Below are positions 1-7,088 of a stretch of 64,000 nt of DNA, in pieces. The stretch comes from Halosimplex amylolyticum (lineage in GTDB: Archaea; Halobacteriota; Halobacteria; Halobacteriales; Haloarculaceae). Below the pieces are notes generated by a model. It was not told where the DNA came from. It saw only the letters and a program-made list of their open reading frames with translations, and ran no database searches. Location: NCBI RefSeq assembly GCF_051414035.1, contig NZ_JBLKNW010000004.1:1-64000 (forward strand), written 5' to 3'. The translations under genes and the position numbers were made by a program. How positions within the stretch are numbered: the stretch's first letter is position 1; the number at the start of each line of letters is the position of its first letter.

Positions 1-60
1 TTATCGTTTCCGGCCCCGAACGCGAATCCGCGAAAACGGGAATATCCGGTAGTACGAGAA

Positions 61-87
61 CTGTACGGACAAGTCTCTCTCGTACAG
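61..87 (-). terminator. Hairpin after tRNA-Ile, possible terminator
   Basis: Two perfect 7-bp arms (CTGTACG and CGTACAG) are separated by 13 nt and lie about 20 bp beyond the 3' end of the tRNA on the minus strand. A short pyrimidine run follows. Haloarchaeal termination usually relies on U-tracts rather than hairpins, so the role is only suggested by position. Confidence 0.25.
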
Positions 88-106
88 TAATCGCCAGTTA
101 AGGAAG

Positions 107-180
107 TGGGCCAACGCGGATTTGAACCGCGGACCTCCCGGTTATCAGCCGAGCGCTCAACCTAACTGAGCTATTGGCCC
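107..180 (-). tRNA. tRNA-Ile (GAT anticodon)
   Basis: Read on the minus strand this folds as a complete cloverleaf. It has a perfect 7-bp acceptor stem (GGGCCAA with TTGGCCC), a discriminator A at 107, an anticodon loop CTGATAA giving GAT, and a T-loop GGTTCAAATCC. There is no intron and CCA is not encoded, as is normal in haloarchaea. It decodes the Ile codons AUC and AUU. Confidence 0.96.
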
Positions 181-207
181 TCGGCATCAATTGCTTTCGG
201 ACGGGGC

Positions 208-217
208 ACTTTAACAG
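208..217 (-). promoter_or_regulatory. TATA-like box for tRNA-Ile
   Basis: On the minus strand a TGTTAAAGT box lies about 28-36 bp upstream of the first base of the tRNA. That is the spacing expected for an archaeal box A. It is called from position and base composition only. Confidence 0.45.
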
Positions 218-308
218 TTACCCTTTGACCGCGATTCCGACGCCGTGTAGCGGTTCTGTGGTACCGTCCCACAGGGTCGGTCGGCGGTTCGGACGCCCCG
301 GTCGGACC

Positions 309-884
309 TCACTCGACGCCGGGGCGACGGTCGCTGTCGTCGTCGTCGAAGTCGATGTCGTAGGCGTCCTCGTCCAGGTCGTACGAGTCACGGGGTTGAC
401 CGGGGCCGGGACCGCCCGCACCCGGGCCACTCGGACCGGGACCGCCCGGACCCTGTCCAGCCTGGTCGAACGGGAATCCGCCGATGTAGACGTTTCCGGT
501 GGCGAATCCGCCGCTTTTCTTGTCCATGTAGGGGACGATGACCTTCTCCCGGACGGCCCAGCGGATGGGCGCGCGCGTGACCGGCACGACCAGCAGGATA
601 CCGAGCGCGTCCGTGACGAGGCCGGGGGTGATCGTCAGCGCGCCGGCGACCAGCAGGAAGGCGCCGTCGAGCAGTTCGTCCGTCGGGAGTTCGCCGGCGG
701 CGAGCTTTCGCTGTATCTCTCGGATGGTGTGGCGACTCTCGGCGCGGACGAGTAACAGCCCCAGGAGGGCGGTCAGCACGACGAGGAGGACCGTCAGGGG
801 CGCGCCGATCTGGGTCGCCACGAAGACGAGAAACAGCGAGTCCAACAGCGGGATCAGCAACAGCAACCCCAGATACCGGAGCAT
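309..884 (-). CDS. FxsA-family membrane protein
   Basis: About 191 aa. An N-terminal hydrophobic block, two further membrane segments (a LLVVLTALLG-type stretch and a ITPGLVTDALG-type stretch) and the conserved basic PVTRAPIRW region match the FxsA family of small cytoplasmic-membrane proteins. In E. coli the family is linked to phage exclusion by F plasmid; its archaeal role is unknown. The last 70 residues are a Gly/Pro-rich linker followed by an Asp-rich tail, a haloarchaeal extension. The ATG at 884 begins the hydrophobic segment as in relatives; an in-frame GTG at 914 would add 10 residues. The gene stands alone between a tRNA and a P450. Confidence 0.85.
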   Translation of the reverse strand: MLRYLGLLLLIPLLDSLFLVFVATQIGAPLTVLLVVLTALLGLLLVRAESRHTIREIQRKLAAGELPTDELLDGAFLLVAGALTITPGLVTDALGILLVVPVTRAPIRWAVREKVIVPYMDKKSGGFATGNVYIGGFPFDQAGQGPGGPGPSGPGAGGPGPGQPRDSYDLDEDAYDIDFDDDDSDRRPGVE

Positions 885-972
885 ACCCCGTCTTGTCACC
901 GACGACTCAAACACTTTTCGAGGGGCCCCAGGAGTCTAGTCGTCCGCGCTCTCTACCGTTCTCCCCCACTCC

Positions 973-2391
973 CTATCGCTCCCGGAGACCGACCTCGATG
1001 GGGTCGTCGGGCTGGAGCGTGATCTGCATGGACAGGTCGAGCGGGGGTTCGGTGACGGGTTCGAACGCGAACCGCTGGGCGAGCGTCGCCAGCACGAGCT
1101 TCGTCTCCATGAGCGCGAAGCGCATGCCGATGCAGTGGCGCGGGCCGCCGCCGAAGGGGAAGTACGCGTACTCGGGCAACTCCTCGCGGAAGTCGTCGGT
1201 CCAGCGCTCCGGGCGGAAGGCGTCCGGGTCGTCGTACCAGCGTTCGTCGCGGTGGATAACCCACTGCGGCATCGAGATCGTCGATCCCTCGGGGATCTCG
1301 TACCCCCCGATCTGTACGTCGCGCGTGGGCTCGCGGAAGACGGTGTACGCCGGCGGGTAGAGCCGCAAGGCCTCGTCGACGACGCGGTCGAGGTAGCTCA
1401 GTTCGAACAGGTCCGCCGCGGTCGGGCGCGGGCCGTCCGCCGCGCTTCCGGTCGTTCCGTCGCCGAGCACGTCGTCTACCTCCTCGTGCAAGTGCGCCTG
1501 TTTCTCGGGGTGGTTCGCGAGCAGGAAAATCGCGTAGGAGAGCGAGAGCGCCGTCGTCTCGTGGCCCGCGAACAGGAACGTGAAGAGGTGGTCGCGGATC
1601 GCCGTCTCGTCGAGTCCCACCCCGTCCACGTCGAGGGCGAGCAGGATCGACAGCAGGTCGTCGAACTCGCCGTCGCTGTCGCGGCGGTCGGCGACGATGT
1701 CGGCGATGGCCTCGTCGAACTCCGCGACGGCGCGGCGACAGCGGCGATTCGCCGGCGTCGGCACCCACAGCGGGAGCAACGAGGAGAGCGACCCGACGTC
1801 GAACCGCTCGGAGATGGCCGCCGCGGCGTCGCGGATGGCCGACTCCCGACCGCGGATGTCCACGTCCAGCAGCGTCTTCGCGAGGATTTCGAGGGTGAGC
1901 GTCCGCATCTCCTCGCTCACCGCGACGGTCGACTGTCCCATCCACTCGCCGGCGCGCCCCTCCGCGAACTCGGCCATCATGTCGGCGTAGGTCTCGATGC
2001 GCTCGCGGTAGAACGACGGCTGGAGCGCGGTTCGGTGGGCCTGCCACGCTTCGCCCTCCATGAGGAAGAGACCGCCGTCGGCGATCTGCCCGAGCGCGTT
2101 CCTGATGACCGACGCCCGGCGGAAATCCGCGTCGTCGGTGACGAGGACGCGCTCGACGTCGTCGGGATGGGTGAGCATGTAGCCGTCGCTCCAGGCGACC
2201 CGGTAGCTGACCACGTCGTCGATGGCACGGCAGCGGTCGTAGAACGCCAGCGGGTCCCGGAGGAACTCGACGGTGTTGCCGGCCAGCGGCAGGCCGTCCG
2301 GCCCGGGTGGCCGCTCGCCGGACGTCGACTGCCGCACCTCCTCGGCCGCCGGTACCTCCGACCCCTCCGTCGACGCGTCGTGCGTTGCCAT
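973..2391 (-). CDS. Cytochrome P450
   Basis: 472 aa, full length for a soluble P450. The oxygen-binding I-helix motif AGHETT is at about residues 275-280, the ExxR pair (E340, R343) follows, and the heme-ligand loop FPFGGGPRHCIG places the thiolate at Cys420. There is no membrane anchor, so the enzyme is cytoplasmic and probably inserts one oxygen atom into a hydrophobic substrate using ferredoxin electrons. No redox partner is encoded nearby. It is transcribed divergently from the UPF0200 gene with about 120 bp between starts. Family membership is certain. The substrate cannot be read from sequence; terpenoid or fatty-acid oxidation would be guesses. Confidence 0.95.
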   Translation of the reverse strand: MATHDASTEGSEVPAAEEVRQSTSGERPPGPDGLPLAGNTVEFLRDPLAFYDRCRAIDDVVSYRVAWSDGYMLTHPDDVERVLVTDDADFRRASVIRNALGQIADGGLFLMEGEAWQAHRTALQPSFYRERIETYADMMAEFAEGRAGEWMGQSTVAVSEEMRTLTLEILAKTLLDVDIRGRESAIRDAAAAISERFDVGSLSSLLPLWVPTPANRRCRRAVAEFDEAIADIVADRRDSDGEFDDLLSILLALDVDGVGLDETAIRDHLFTFLFAGHETTALSLSYAIFLLANHPEKQAHLHEEVDDVLGDGTTGSAADGPRPTAADLFELSYLDRVVDEALRLYPPAYTVFREPTRDVQIGGYEIPEGSTISMPQWVIHRDERWYDDPDAFRPERWTDDFREELPEYAYFPFGGGPRHCIGMRFALMETKLVLATLAQRFAFEPVTEPPLDLSMQITLQPDDPIEVGLRER

Positions 2392-2510
2392 CGCCTGATG
2401 CTACGCTCCCCAGCGGTAATGCAGTTCGGCCGAGTACGCTCGCCTCTTTAAGTGAGTCGGCCAGGAGTGACAACGCAGTCCTTATGCGCGGCGTGGCAGT
2501 AGAACCGTCG

Positions 2511-3080
2511 ATGACAGTCATCGGGATCGTCGGACTGCCCGGCAGCGGGAAGAGCGAGGCCGCCGCCGTCGCGCGCGAGGCGGGCGTCCCCGTCGTGACG
2601 ATGGGCGACGTGATCCGCCAGGCCTGCCGCGACCGCGGGCTCGACCCCGCCACCCACCACGGCGAGATGGCGCGCACCCTCCGCGAAGAGAACGGACCGG
2701 GCGCCATCGCCGAGGCGTCGCTCCCCATGATCGAGGGCCACCTCGACGACGCCGACACCGTCGTCGTCGACGGCATCCGCTCGGACGTCGAAGTCGAGCG
2801 CTTCGTCGAGGCCTTCGGCGACGACTTCACCCTCGTCGAGATCCACGCCCCGGAGGACCTCCGCGCCGAGCGCCTCGACCTACGCGGCCGCGACGCCTCC
2901 GCCGCGGAGGGCGGCGAGTCCATGGAGGAGCGCGACGAGCGCGAACTCGGCTTCGGCATGGGCGAGGCCATGGCGATGGCCGGCCTCACCATCGAGAACG
3001 ACGCCAGTCTGGAGGCGTTCCAGTCGACCGTCCGCCGCCTGCTCTCCGACGGCCCCGAAGCCATCGCGGACGAGCAATGA
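2511..3080 (+). CDS. UPF0200-family P-loop nucleoside/nucleotide kinase-like protein
   Basis: 189 aa. A Walker A loop GLPGSGKS lies at residues 8-15, followed by an adenylate/dephospho-CoA kinase-like core (VVVDGIRSDVE, then a lid-like Arg-rich segment around DLRGRDAS). This is the archaeal UPF0200 family, often labelled dephospho-CoA kinase-like; the true substrate is unproven. The start at 2511 begins directly with the MTVIGIVG strand that holds the P-loop; an ATG at 2484 is possible. A TTTAA element around 2448-2453 could be the promoter. The UPF0201 gene begins 13 bp after its stop. The two families are neighbours or fused in other archaea, which implies a shared function. Confidence 0.88.
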   Translation: MTVIGIVGLPGSGKSEAAAVAREAGVPVVTMGDVIRQACRDRGLDPATHHGEMARTLREENGPGAIAEASLPMIEGHLDDADTVVVDGIRSDVEVERFVEAFGDDFTLVEIHAPEDLRAERLDLRGRDASAAEGGESMEERDERELGFGMGEAMAMAGLTIENDASLEAFQSTVRRLLSDGPEAIADEQ

Positions 3081-3093
3081 GGACCGATCACCC

Positions 3094-3513
3094 ATGAGCA
3101 CAGTCTACTCCGTCGACGTACAGATCACCGCACCGGTCAACGACACCGAGGTCACCGACAGAGTCGCCGACGCCGTCACGAACCTCTTTCCCGGCGCCGA
3201 CGTCGACCACCAGCACGGCGAGCTCGTCGCCACCGCCCACGACATGGAGCACTTCTCCGAGTGTCTCCACCGCCAGGAGATCCTCGACACCGCCCGCGGC
3301 GCCTTCTTCGAGCACCTCCGCGGCGACACCTTCTCGTTCGACCTGAAGAAACAGGCCGCGTTCCAGGAAGTCGTCAACTTCGCCGTCGGCGAACCCGACG
3401 AACTCGGCGAGATTCACGTCCGCGTGCGCGTGAACGACCCCGACGCAGAGTCCTACATCGACCACGTCGCCCCGCCCACGAAAGAGGGCAAACCAATCGA
3501 CCCCAACGAGTAG
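3094..3513 (+). CDS. UPF0201-family RNA-binding-domain protein
   Basis: 139 aa. It begins MSTVYSVDVQITAPVND, then has the conserved region around CLHRQEILDTAR and the FDLKKQAAFQEVVNF segment typical of UPF0201 (DUF54) proteins, archaeal proteins with a ribosomal-protein-L5-like fold predicted to bind RNA. It probably shares a transcript with the upstream UPF0200 ATPase (13-bp gap). A nucleotide-driven RNA-related role for the pair is inference. No membrane or signal segments were seen. Confidence 0.88.
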   Translation: MSTVYSVDVQITAPVNDTEVTDRVADAVTNLFPGADVDHQHGELVATAHDMEHFSECLHRQEILDTARGAFFEHLRGDTFSFDLKKQAAFQEVVNFAVGEPDELGEIHVRVRVNDPDAESYIDHVAPPTKEGKPIDPNE

Positions 3514-3651
3514 GCGTTCGAGTCGCGATCGGCGGGGTTCTGGTCGTTTGACGAACTGGCCGTATTTTTCAGGTGGCGCGCGCTGTCGCGAGTGTTATCT
3601 CGCGACGGAGTTGCGCGAGGGATGAGCAGCGGAGCAGAGCGAGCTGCGCAA

Positions 3652-3980
3652 TCGGCTGGGGAGGCGTGTGGACGTTTGCGGTGCCGGTGACGGGTGGGAC
3701 TGAAAGGGGCGAGCCGTTCGACGAGCGAGACGACGCAAGCACTGGAGCGAACGCAGTGAGCGAAGCGCGCAGCGAGTCGCAGCCGTCGAACGGGTCGGGG
3801 CTTTCAGCGCTACGTCGTCCACCTCTAGAAGAATAGAAAGCCCCCGGTCGCTGGCCGGTTCTGACTCGCTGCGCTCCTCGCTTCGCTTCGGTGCTTGCGT
3901 CGTCAGTTACCGACCAGCGACCGGCCCCTTTCAGTCCCGCCCGACGACTACCGTACCGCACCACACGCCTCCCCAGCCGA
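3652..3980. repeat. Nested long inverted-repeat element (about 330 bp)
   Basis: Four pairs of arms nest around a centre near 3820. The outer 20-bp arms at 3652-3671 and 3961-3980 are perfect complements. The next pair, 3691-3710 and 3924-3943, matches at 19 of 20. A segment starting GACGACGCAAGCAC at about 3729 recurs inverted, with gaps, ending at about 3903. The inner arms GGGGCTTTC (3798-3806) and GAAAGCCCC (3836-3844) match perfectly. A smaller palindrome, 3844-3858 with 3910-3924, sits inside the right half. No transposase frame is present. Confidence 0.8.
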
Positions 3981-4047
3981 CTCGTTCGCTCCCGTCGGTC
4001 GTTCACTCGTCCCTCGTACGATGTCGTCGCGGCACAGAGACCGCCAA

Positions 4048-4095
4048 CGTCAGAGCTTTGCTCTGACGGTCCTCGGAATCGCACGCGATTCCGAG
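4048..4095. repeat. Two adjacent perfect hairpins
   Basis: The first hairpin has 9-bp arms around a 3-nt loop (4048-4068, CGTCAGAGC/GCTCTGACG). The second has 10-bp arms around a 4-nt loop (4072-4095, CTCGGAATCG/CGATTCCGAG). They are 3 bp apart and about 100 bp upstream of the HAD-hydrolase start. Confidence 0.8.
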
Positions 4096-4191
4096 ACGAC
4101 AGTGCGCGCCACCGCATCCGATAGCTCATTCCGTGTCACCACCTCACACCGCTCGATCACCTTTTTCACGGAGTCCCGCAACCACGGACCT

Positions 4192-4821
4192 ATGGCAGCG
4201 ATCTTCTTCGACGTGGACGGGACGCTGGTCAGGTGGACGGGCGACTACGGCGAGATCATCGCCGACGCATTCGACCGAGCGGAGATCACACCCAGCGACG
4301 ACTGGCTGGGCCACTACAACGAGCGCTTCTTCCACTACTTCGGCGCGTTCGCCGACGAGCCGTACCATCGAGCGTTCACGGACGTCTGCGACCGATTCGA
4401 AACAGACGCCGACCCCCGAGAACTCGCGGACGCGCTCGTCGCCGCGGAGTTCGACGCCGTCGAACCGGTCCCCGGCGTGGAGACGACCGTCGAGAAACTC
4501 GCGGAAGACCACACGCTCGGTATCCTGACCAACGGTATCCCGGAGGTTCAGTTCGGCAAGGTCGAGGAGATCGGTCTGCTCGACCACTTCGACGTTCACG
4601 TCGCCTCGCACGACCCGGAAATCGAGGCCACGAAGCCCCACCGGGACATCTACGAGACGGCGAAAGCCCGCGTCGACGCCGAGACGTACGTGATGGTCGG
4701 CGACGACCGCGAGCCGGACGTCGACGGCGCCCGAGAGCACGACTTCGAGACGGTCCACGTCGACACGTCGACGGCAGACCTCAGCGCTCCCGACTTCCGG
4801 ACGCTCGCGACACTGCTCTGA
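4192..4821 (+). CDS. HAD-superfamily hydrolase
   Basis: 209 aa. HAD motif I is FFDVDGTLV (nucleophile Asp7, acid/base Asp9), motif II is GILTNGIP, a conserved Lys lies in EATKPHRDIY, and motif IV is VGDDREPDVDGA, so the full catalytic set is present. The helical cap between motifs I and II fits phosphoglycolate-phosphatase/HAD-IA enzymes that hydrolyse small phosphomonoesters in the cytoplasm. The ATG at 4192 places motif I at the N-terminus; upstream frame is non-acidic junk. The substrate is not determinable from sequence. Confidence 0.93.
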   Translation: MAAIFFDVDGTLVRWTGDYGEIIADAFDRAEITPSDDWLGHYNERFFHYFGAFADEPYHRAFTDVCDRFETDADPRELADALVAAEFDAVEPVPGVETTVEKLAEDHTLGILTNGIPEVQFGKVEEIGLLDHFDVHVASHDPEIEATKPHRDIYETAKARVDAETYVMVGDDREPDVDGAREHDFETVHVDTSTADLSAPDFRTLATLL

Positions 4822-4848
4822 TTCGTCCGCATCGTGCAACAGCGCGGT

Positions 4849-6012
4849 TCAGCCGTCCACACCGCTGACGAACACGGCGAGCCACTCACCCAGTTCGCGC
4901 CGCCGCGTCACGCGGACGGACTCGACCCACTTGACCCACTGGAAGCCGCGGCGGCCGGGGGCGACCAGCCGCATCGGCGCGCCGTGACCGTGCGAGAGGG
5001 GGTGGCCGTCGACGCGGGTCGCGAGCAGCGCGTCCCGCGCCTCGTCGAGCGGGAGACTCCAGCGGTAGCCGGTCACCGAGCGGAACTGCACCCAGGCCGC
5101 GCCCGATTCCGGCCCCGCGGCGTCGAGCAGTTCGCCGACGCGGACGCCCTGCCAGTCGTGCTCGGAGTACCACCCGCTGGTGCAGTCCAGCAGCGCGCGC
5201 GTCTCCGCCCGATCGGGGCCCGTGCCGGCGTCACTGGCGGCGTCGCTGTCGCCCTCGTCGGTGCCGCCCTTTGCTTCGCCGGCGTTTCCCTCGCCGGCGT
5301 CTGCCTGCCCGGGGACCACCTCGTCGGCGGACAGCTCCAGCGGTTCCCCGACCATCCCGTCGACGGTCAGCGACCACGACGACCGGTCGATCGGATCCGG
5401 GTCGTCGGCGACCCACGAGGTGACGGGGAAGCGGTTCCCGTCGTCGCTCCCCTCCTCGCGCGACCCGGTGAACCGCCGCTCGGCGCCTGTCGTCCCGAGC
5501 ACGGCGTTCGTCGCTTCCTGCGCGCGCCACGCAATCGCCCCCGACCCCACGAGCGCGGCGTACCGCAGCGCGTTCCGGCGGTCCGCGGCCGACCGACGGG
5601 ACGGTAGCGCGAACCGCTGGCGCAAGTGGAGTACGAGCAGGAGCGGAACGGTCAGCCCCAGTCCGATGTGGAGGTTCAGGAGTCCCCACGGTCCGAGGTC
5701 GAGACTGCCGCCGAACACCCACCAGACGCCGGTCGCCAGCGCTGCCGTCGCGACGACCCCCAACAGCGCGGACAGCAGTCGCGTCGCGTCCAGCGCGTCC
5801 GGGGCCAGTCGATGGCGCACCCGTCGGAGTTTCCAGGCCAGCAGGACGACGGTCGCCAGCCCCGCGATCGCGTGCACGTCGAACACCCAGGCGCCCGCGG
5901 GCCGGCCGGAGACGAGGCTCACCGCGCCCGTCGCGAGCAGGACGACCACCGCCGCCAGCAGGGAGGCGTCGACTACCCGGGGCGGCGGCTCGATCCGCGG
6001 CAGTCGGCCCAT
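4849..6012 (-). CDS. Membrane-anchored molybdopterin-dependent oxidoreductase (sulfite oxidase/YedY-like)
   Basis: 387 aa. Residues 1-135 hold four membrane helices (about 16-36, 45-62, 79-100, 111-131) with His47, His115 and His129, resembling a cytochrome b561-type heme domain. Residues 195-387 are an oxidoreductase molybdopterin-binding domain with the expected Mo-ligand Cys277 in LLDCTSG. A Gly/Asp/Ala-rich insertion (about 236-270) just before the cysteine is unusual. The dimerisation domain of classical sulfite oxidase is absent. A single-chain YedY/YedZ-like reductase passing electrons through the membrane is a reasonable inference. Its stop is 27 bp from the convergent HAD gene. Confidence 0.88.
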   Translation of the reverse strand: MGRLPRIEPPPRVVDASLLAAVVVLLATGAVSLVSGRPAGAWVFDVHAIAGLATVVLLAWKLRRVRHRLAPDALDATRLLSALLGVVATAALATGVWWVFGGSLDLGPWGLLNLHIGLGLTVPLLLVLHLRQRFALPSRRSAADRRNALRYAALVGSGAIAWRAQEATNAVLGTTGAERRFTGSREEGSDDGNRFPVTSWVADDPDPIDRSSWSLTVDGMVGEPLELSADEVVPGQADAGEGNAGEAKGGTDEGDSDAASDAGTGPDRAETRALLDCTSGWYSEHDWQGVRVGELLDAAGPESGAAWVQFRSVTGYRWSLPLDEARDALLATRVDGHPLSHGHGAPMRLVAPGRRGFQWVKWVESVRVTRRRELGEWLAVFVSGVDG

Positions 6013-6152
6013 TACCCGCCGTTAGGCCTCGATGGGCTTGACTGACAGGGTCAGCTCGACCGAACGGGTCGCACCACGGTCGGAGCGGCGAGCGGGGGCA
6101 CGTCGGGAAGCGGCCGTATGCTCAAGGGGACTCCGTTCGAACGGTCGACACG

Positions 6153-7046
6153 ATGCTTCGCCCGCCCGCAGTCACGGAACTCATGGAGACGGCCGAAACG
6201 GTCGACCCGGAGACGGACGCGCTCGCTATCGCGCGCCGGCTCGACGACCCCGACGTCGAATCGGTCGTCGTGGTCGAAGACGGCGCCGTCGTCGGGATCG
6301 TCACGCAGTCCGACGCCGTCGCGCTGCTCGTGGACGACCACGAGCCGGACGCGCTCACCGCCGCCGACCTGATGTCGAGTCCGGTCCAGACCGTCGACGC
6401 GGACGAATCGATCGTGGCGGCCGCCGAGCGGTTACGGACGCACGGGATCGGGTCGCTGCCGGTGCTCGACGACGGCGAACTCGTTGGGATCGTCACCACG
6501 GGCCTGCTCTCGCAGTACATCCCGCACGTTCGCAGGCCGACGCGCGAGGCCGACGCCGACGAGGAGGTCGTTCGCGAGACGGAGCGCGCCGACACCGCCT
6601 ACGAGAAGCCCGACTGGGAGTTCGAGTACGTCGGTCACCAGGGCCACATCGACGTCGGCGACGTGGTGCGCTTCTCGAAACCGCTCGACGAGACCGAGGT
6701 CGAGGAGTTCGCCGACGCGAGCGGCGACACCAACCGCCTCCACCTCGACGACGAGTACGCCAGGGGGACGCGCTTCGGCCGGCGCATCGTCCACGGAACC
6801 CTCGTCACCGGCGTCGTCAGCGCCGCGCTCGCTCGACTGCCCGGCCTGGTCATCTACCTCTCCCAGGAGGTCAGCTACCTCGGCCCCGTCGACATCGGCG
6901 AACGCGTCACCGCCGAGTGCGAGGTGGTCGAGCAGATGGGCGACGACCGCTACCGGCTCACGACGACCGTCTCGAACAGCGACGACGAGCCGGTCATCGA
7001 CGGCGAGGCTGTCGTCATCGCCGATCCGATCCCAGAGACGGCCTGA
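6153..7046 (+). CDS. CBS-domain pair fused to MaoC-like hotdog dehydratase
   Basis: 297 aa. Residues 5-120 form two CBS motifs (VVVVEDGAVVGIVTQSD and LPVLDDGELVGIVTTG), which usually sense adenine nucleotides. After a linker, residues 155-297 form a MaoC-type (R)-enoyl-CoA hydratase hotdog fold with the motif GDTNRLHLDD and the FGRRIVHG segment carrying the conserved Asp and His. The likely enzyme hydrates an enoyl-CoA-type thioester, with activity or assembly possibly gated by nucleotide binding. The start at 6153 lies shortly before CBS 1; an ATG at 6183 is possible. No fatty-acid or polyhydroxyalkanoate genes are adjacent. Confidence 0.88.
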   Translation: MLRPPAVTELMETAETVDPETDALAIARRLDDPDVESVVVVEDGAVVGIVTQSDAVALLVDDHEPDALTAADLMSSPVQTVDADESIVAAAERLRTHGIGSLPVLDDGELVGIVTTGLLSQYIPHVRRPTREADADEEVVRETERADTAYEKPDWEFEYVGHQGHIDVGDVVRFSKPLDETEVEEFADASGDTNRLHLDDEYARGTRFGRRIVHGTLVTGVVSAALARLPGLVIYLSQEVSYLGPVDIGERVTAECEVVEQMGDDRYRLTTTVSNSDDEPVIDGEAVVIADPIPETA

Positions 7047-7088
7047 GAGGTCCACGAACCGTCCTGGGACGGTCCCGAGACGGGCGGT

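Larger units (their letters stand above)
3514..4191. other. Palindrome-rich 678-bp non-coding region
   Basis: No credible gene is seen. Open frames here translate to Arg/Ser-rich, non-acidic peptides, unlike neighbouring proteins. The region contains a hairpin at 3585-3606 (GTCGCGAG / CTCGCGAC), a large nested inverted repeat at 3652-3980 and two consecutive perfect hairpins at 4048-4095. The UPF0201 gene ends at its left edge and the HAD gene starts at its right edge. Confidence 0.7.

Noticed and set aside
107..180. tRNA-Ile as an integration site
   Set aside because: No integrase, no duplicated tRNA 3' end and no phage or plasmid genes were seen nearby.
953..3091. A 712-codon minus-strand frame across P450 and the UPF0200 gene
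   Set aside because: Product is Arg/Ser-rich, spans two divergent real genes and lacks any family motif.
3569..4129. Frames across the palindrome-rich gap as a gene
   Set aside because: Peptides are low-complexity and basic; the DNA is explained by inverted repeats.
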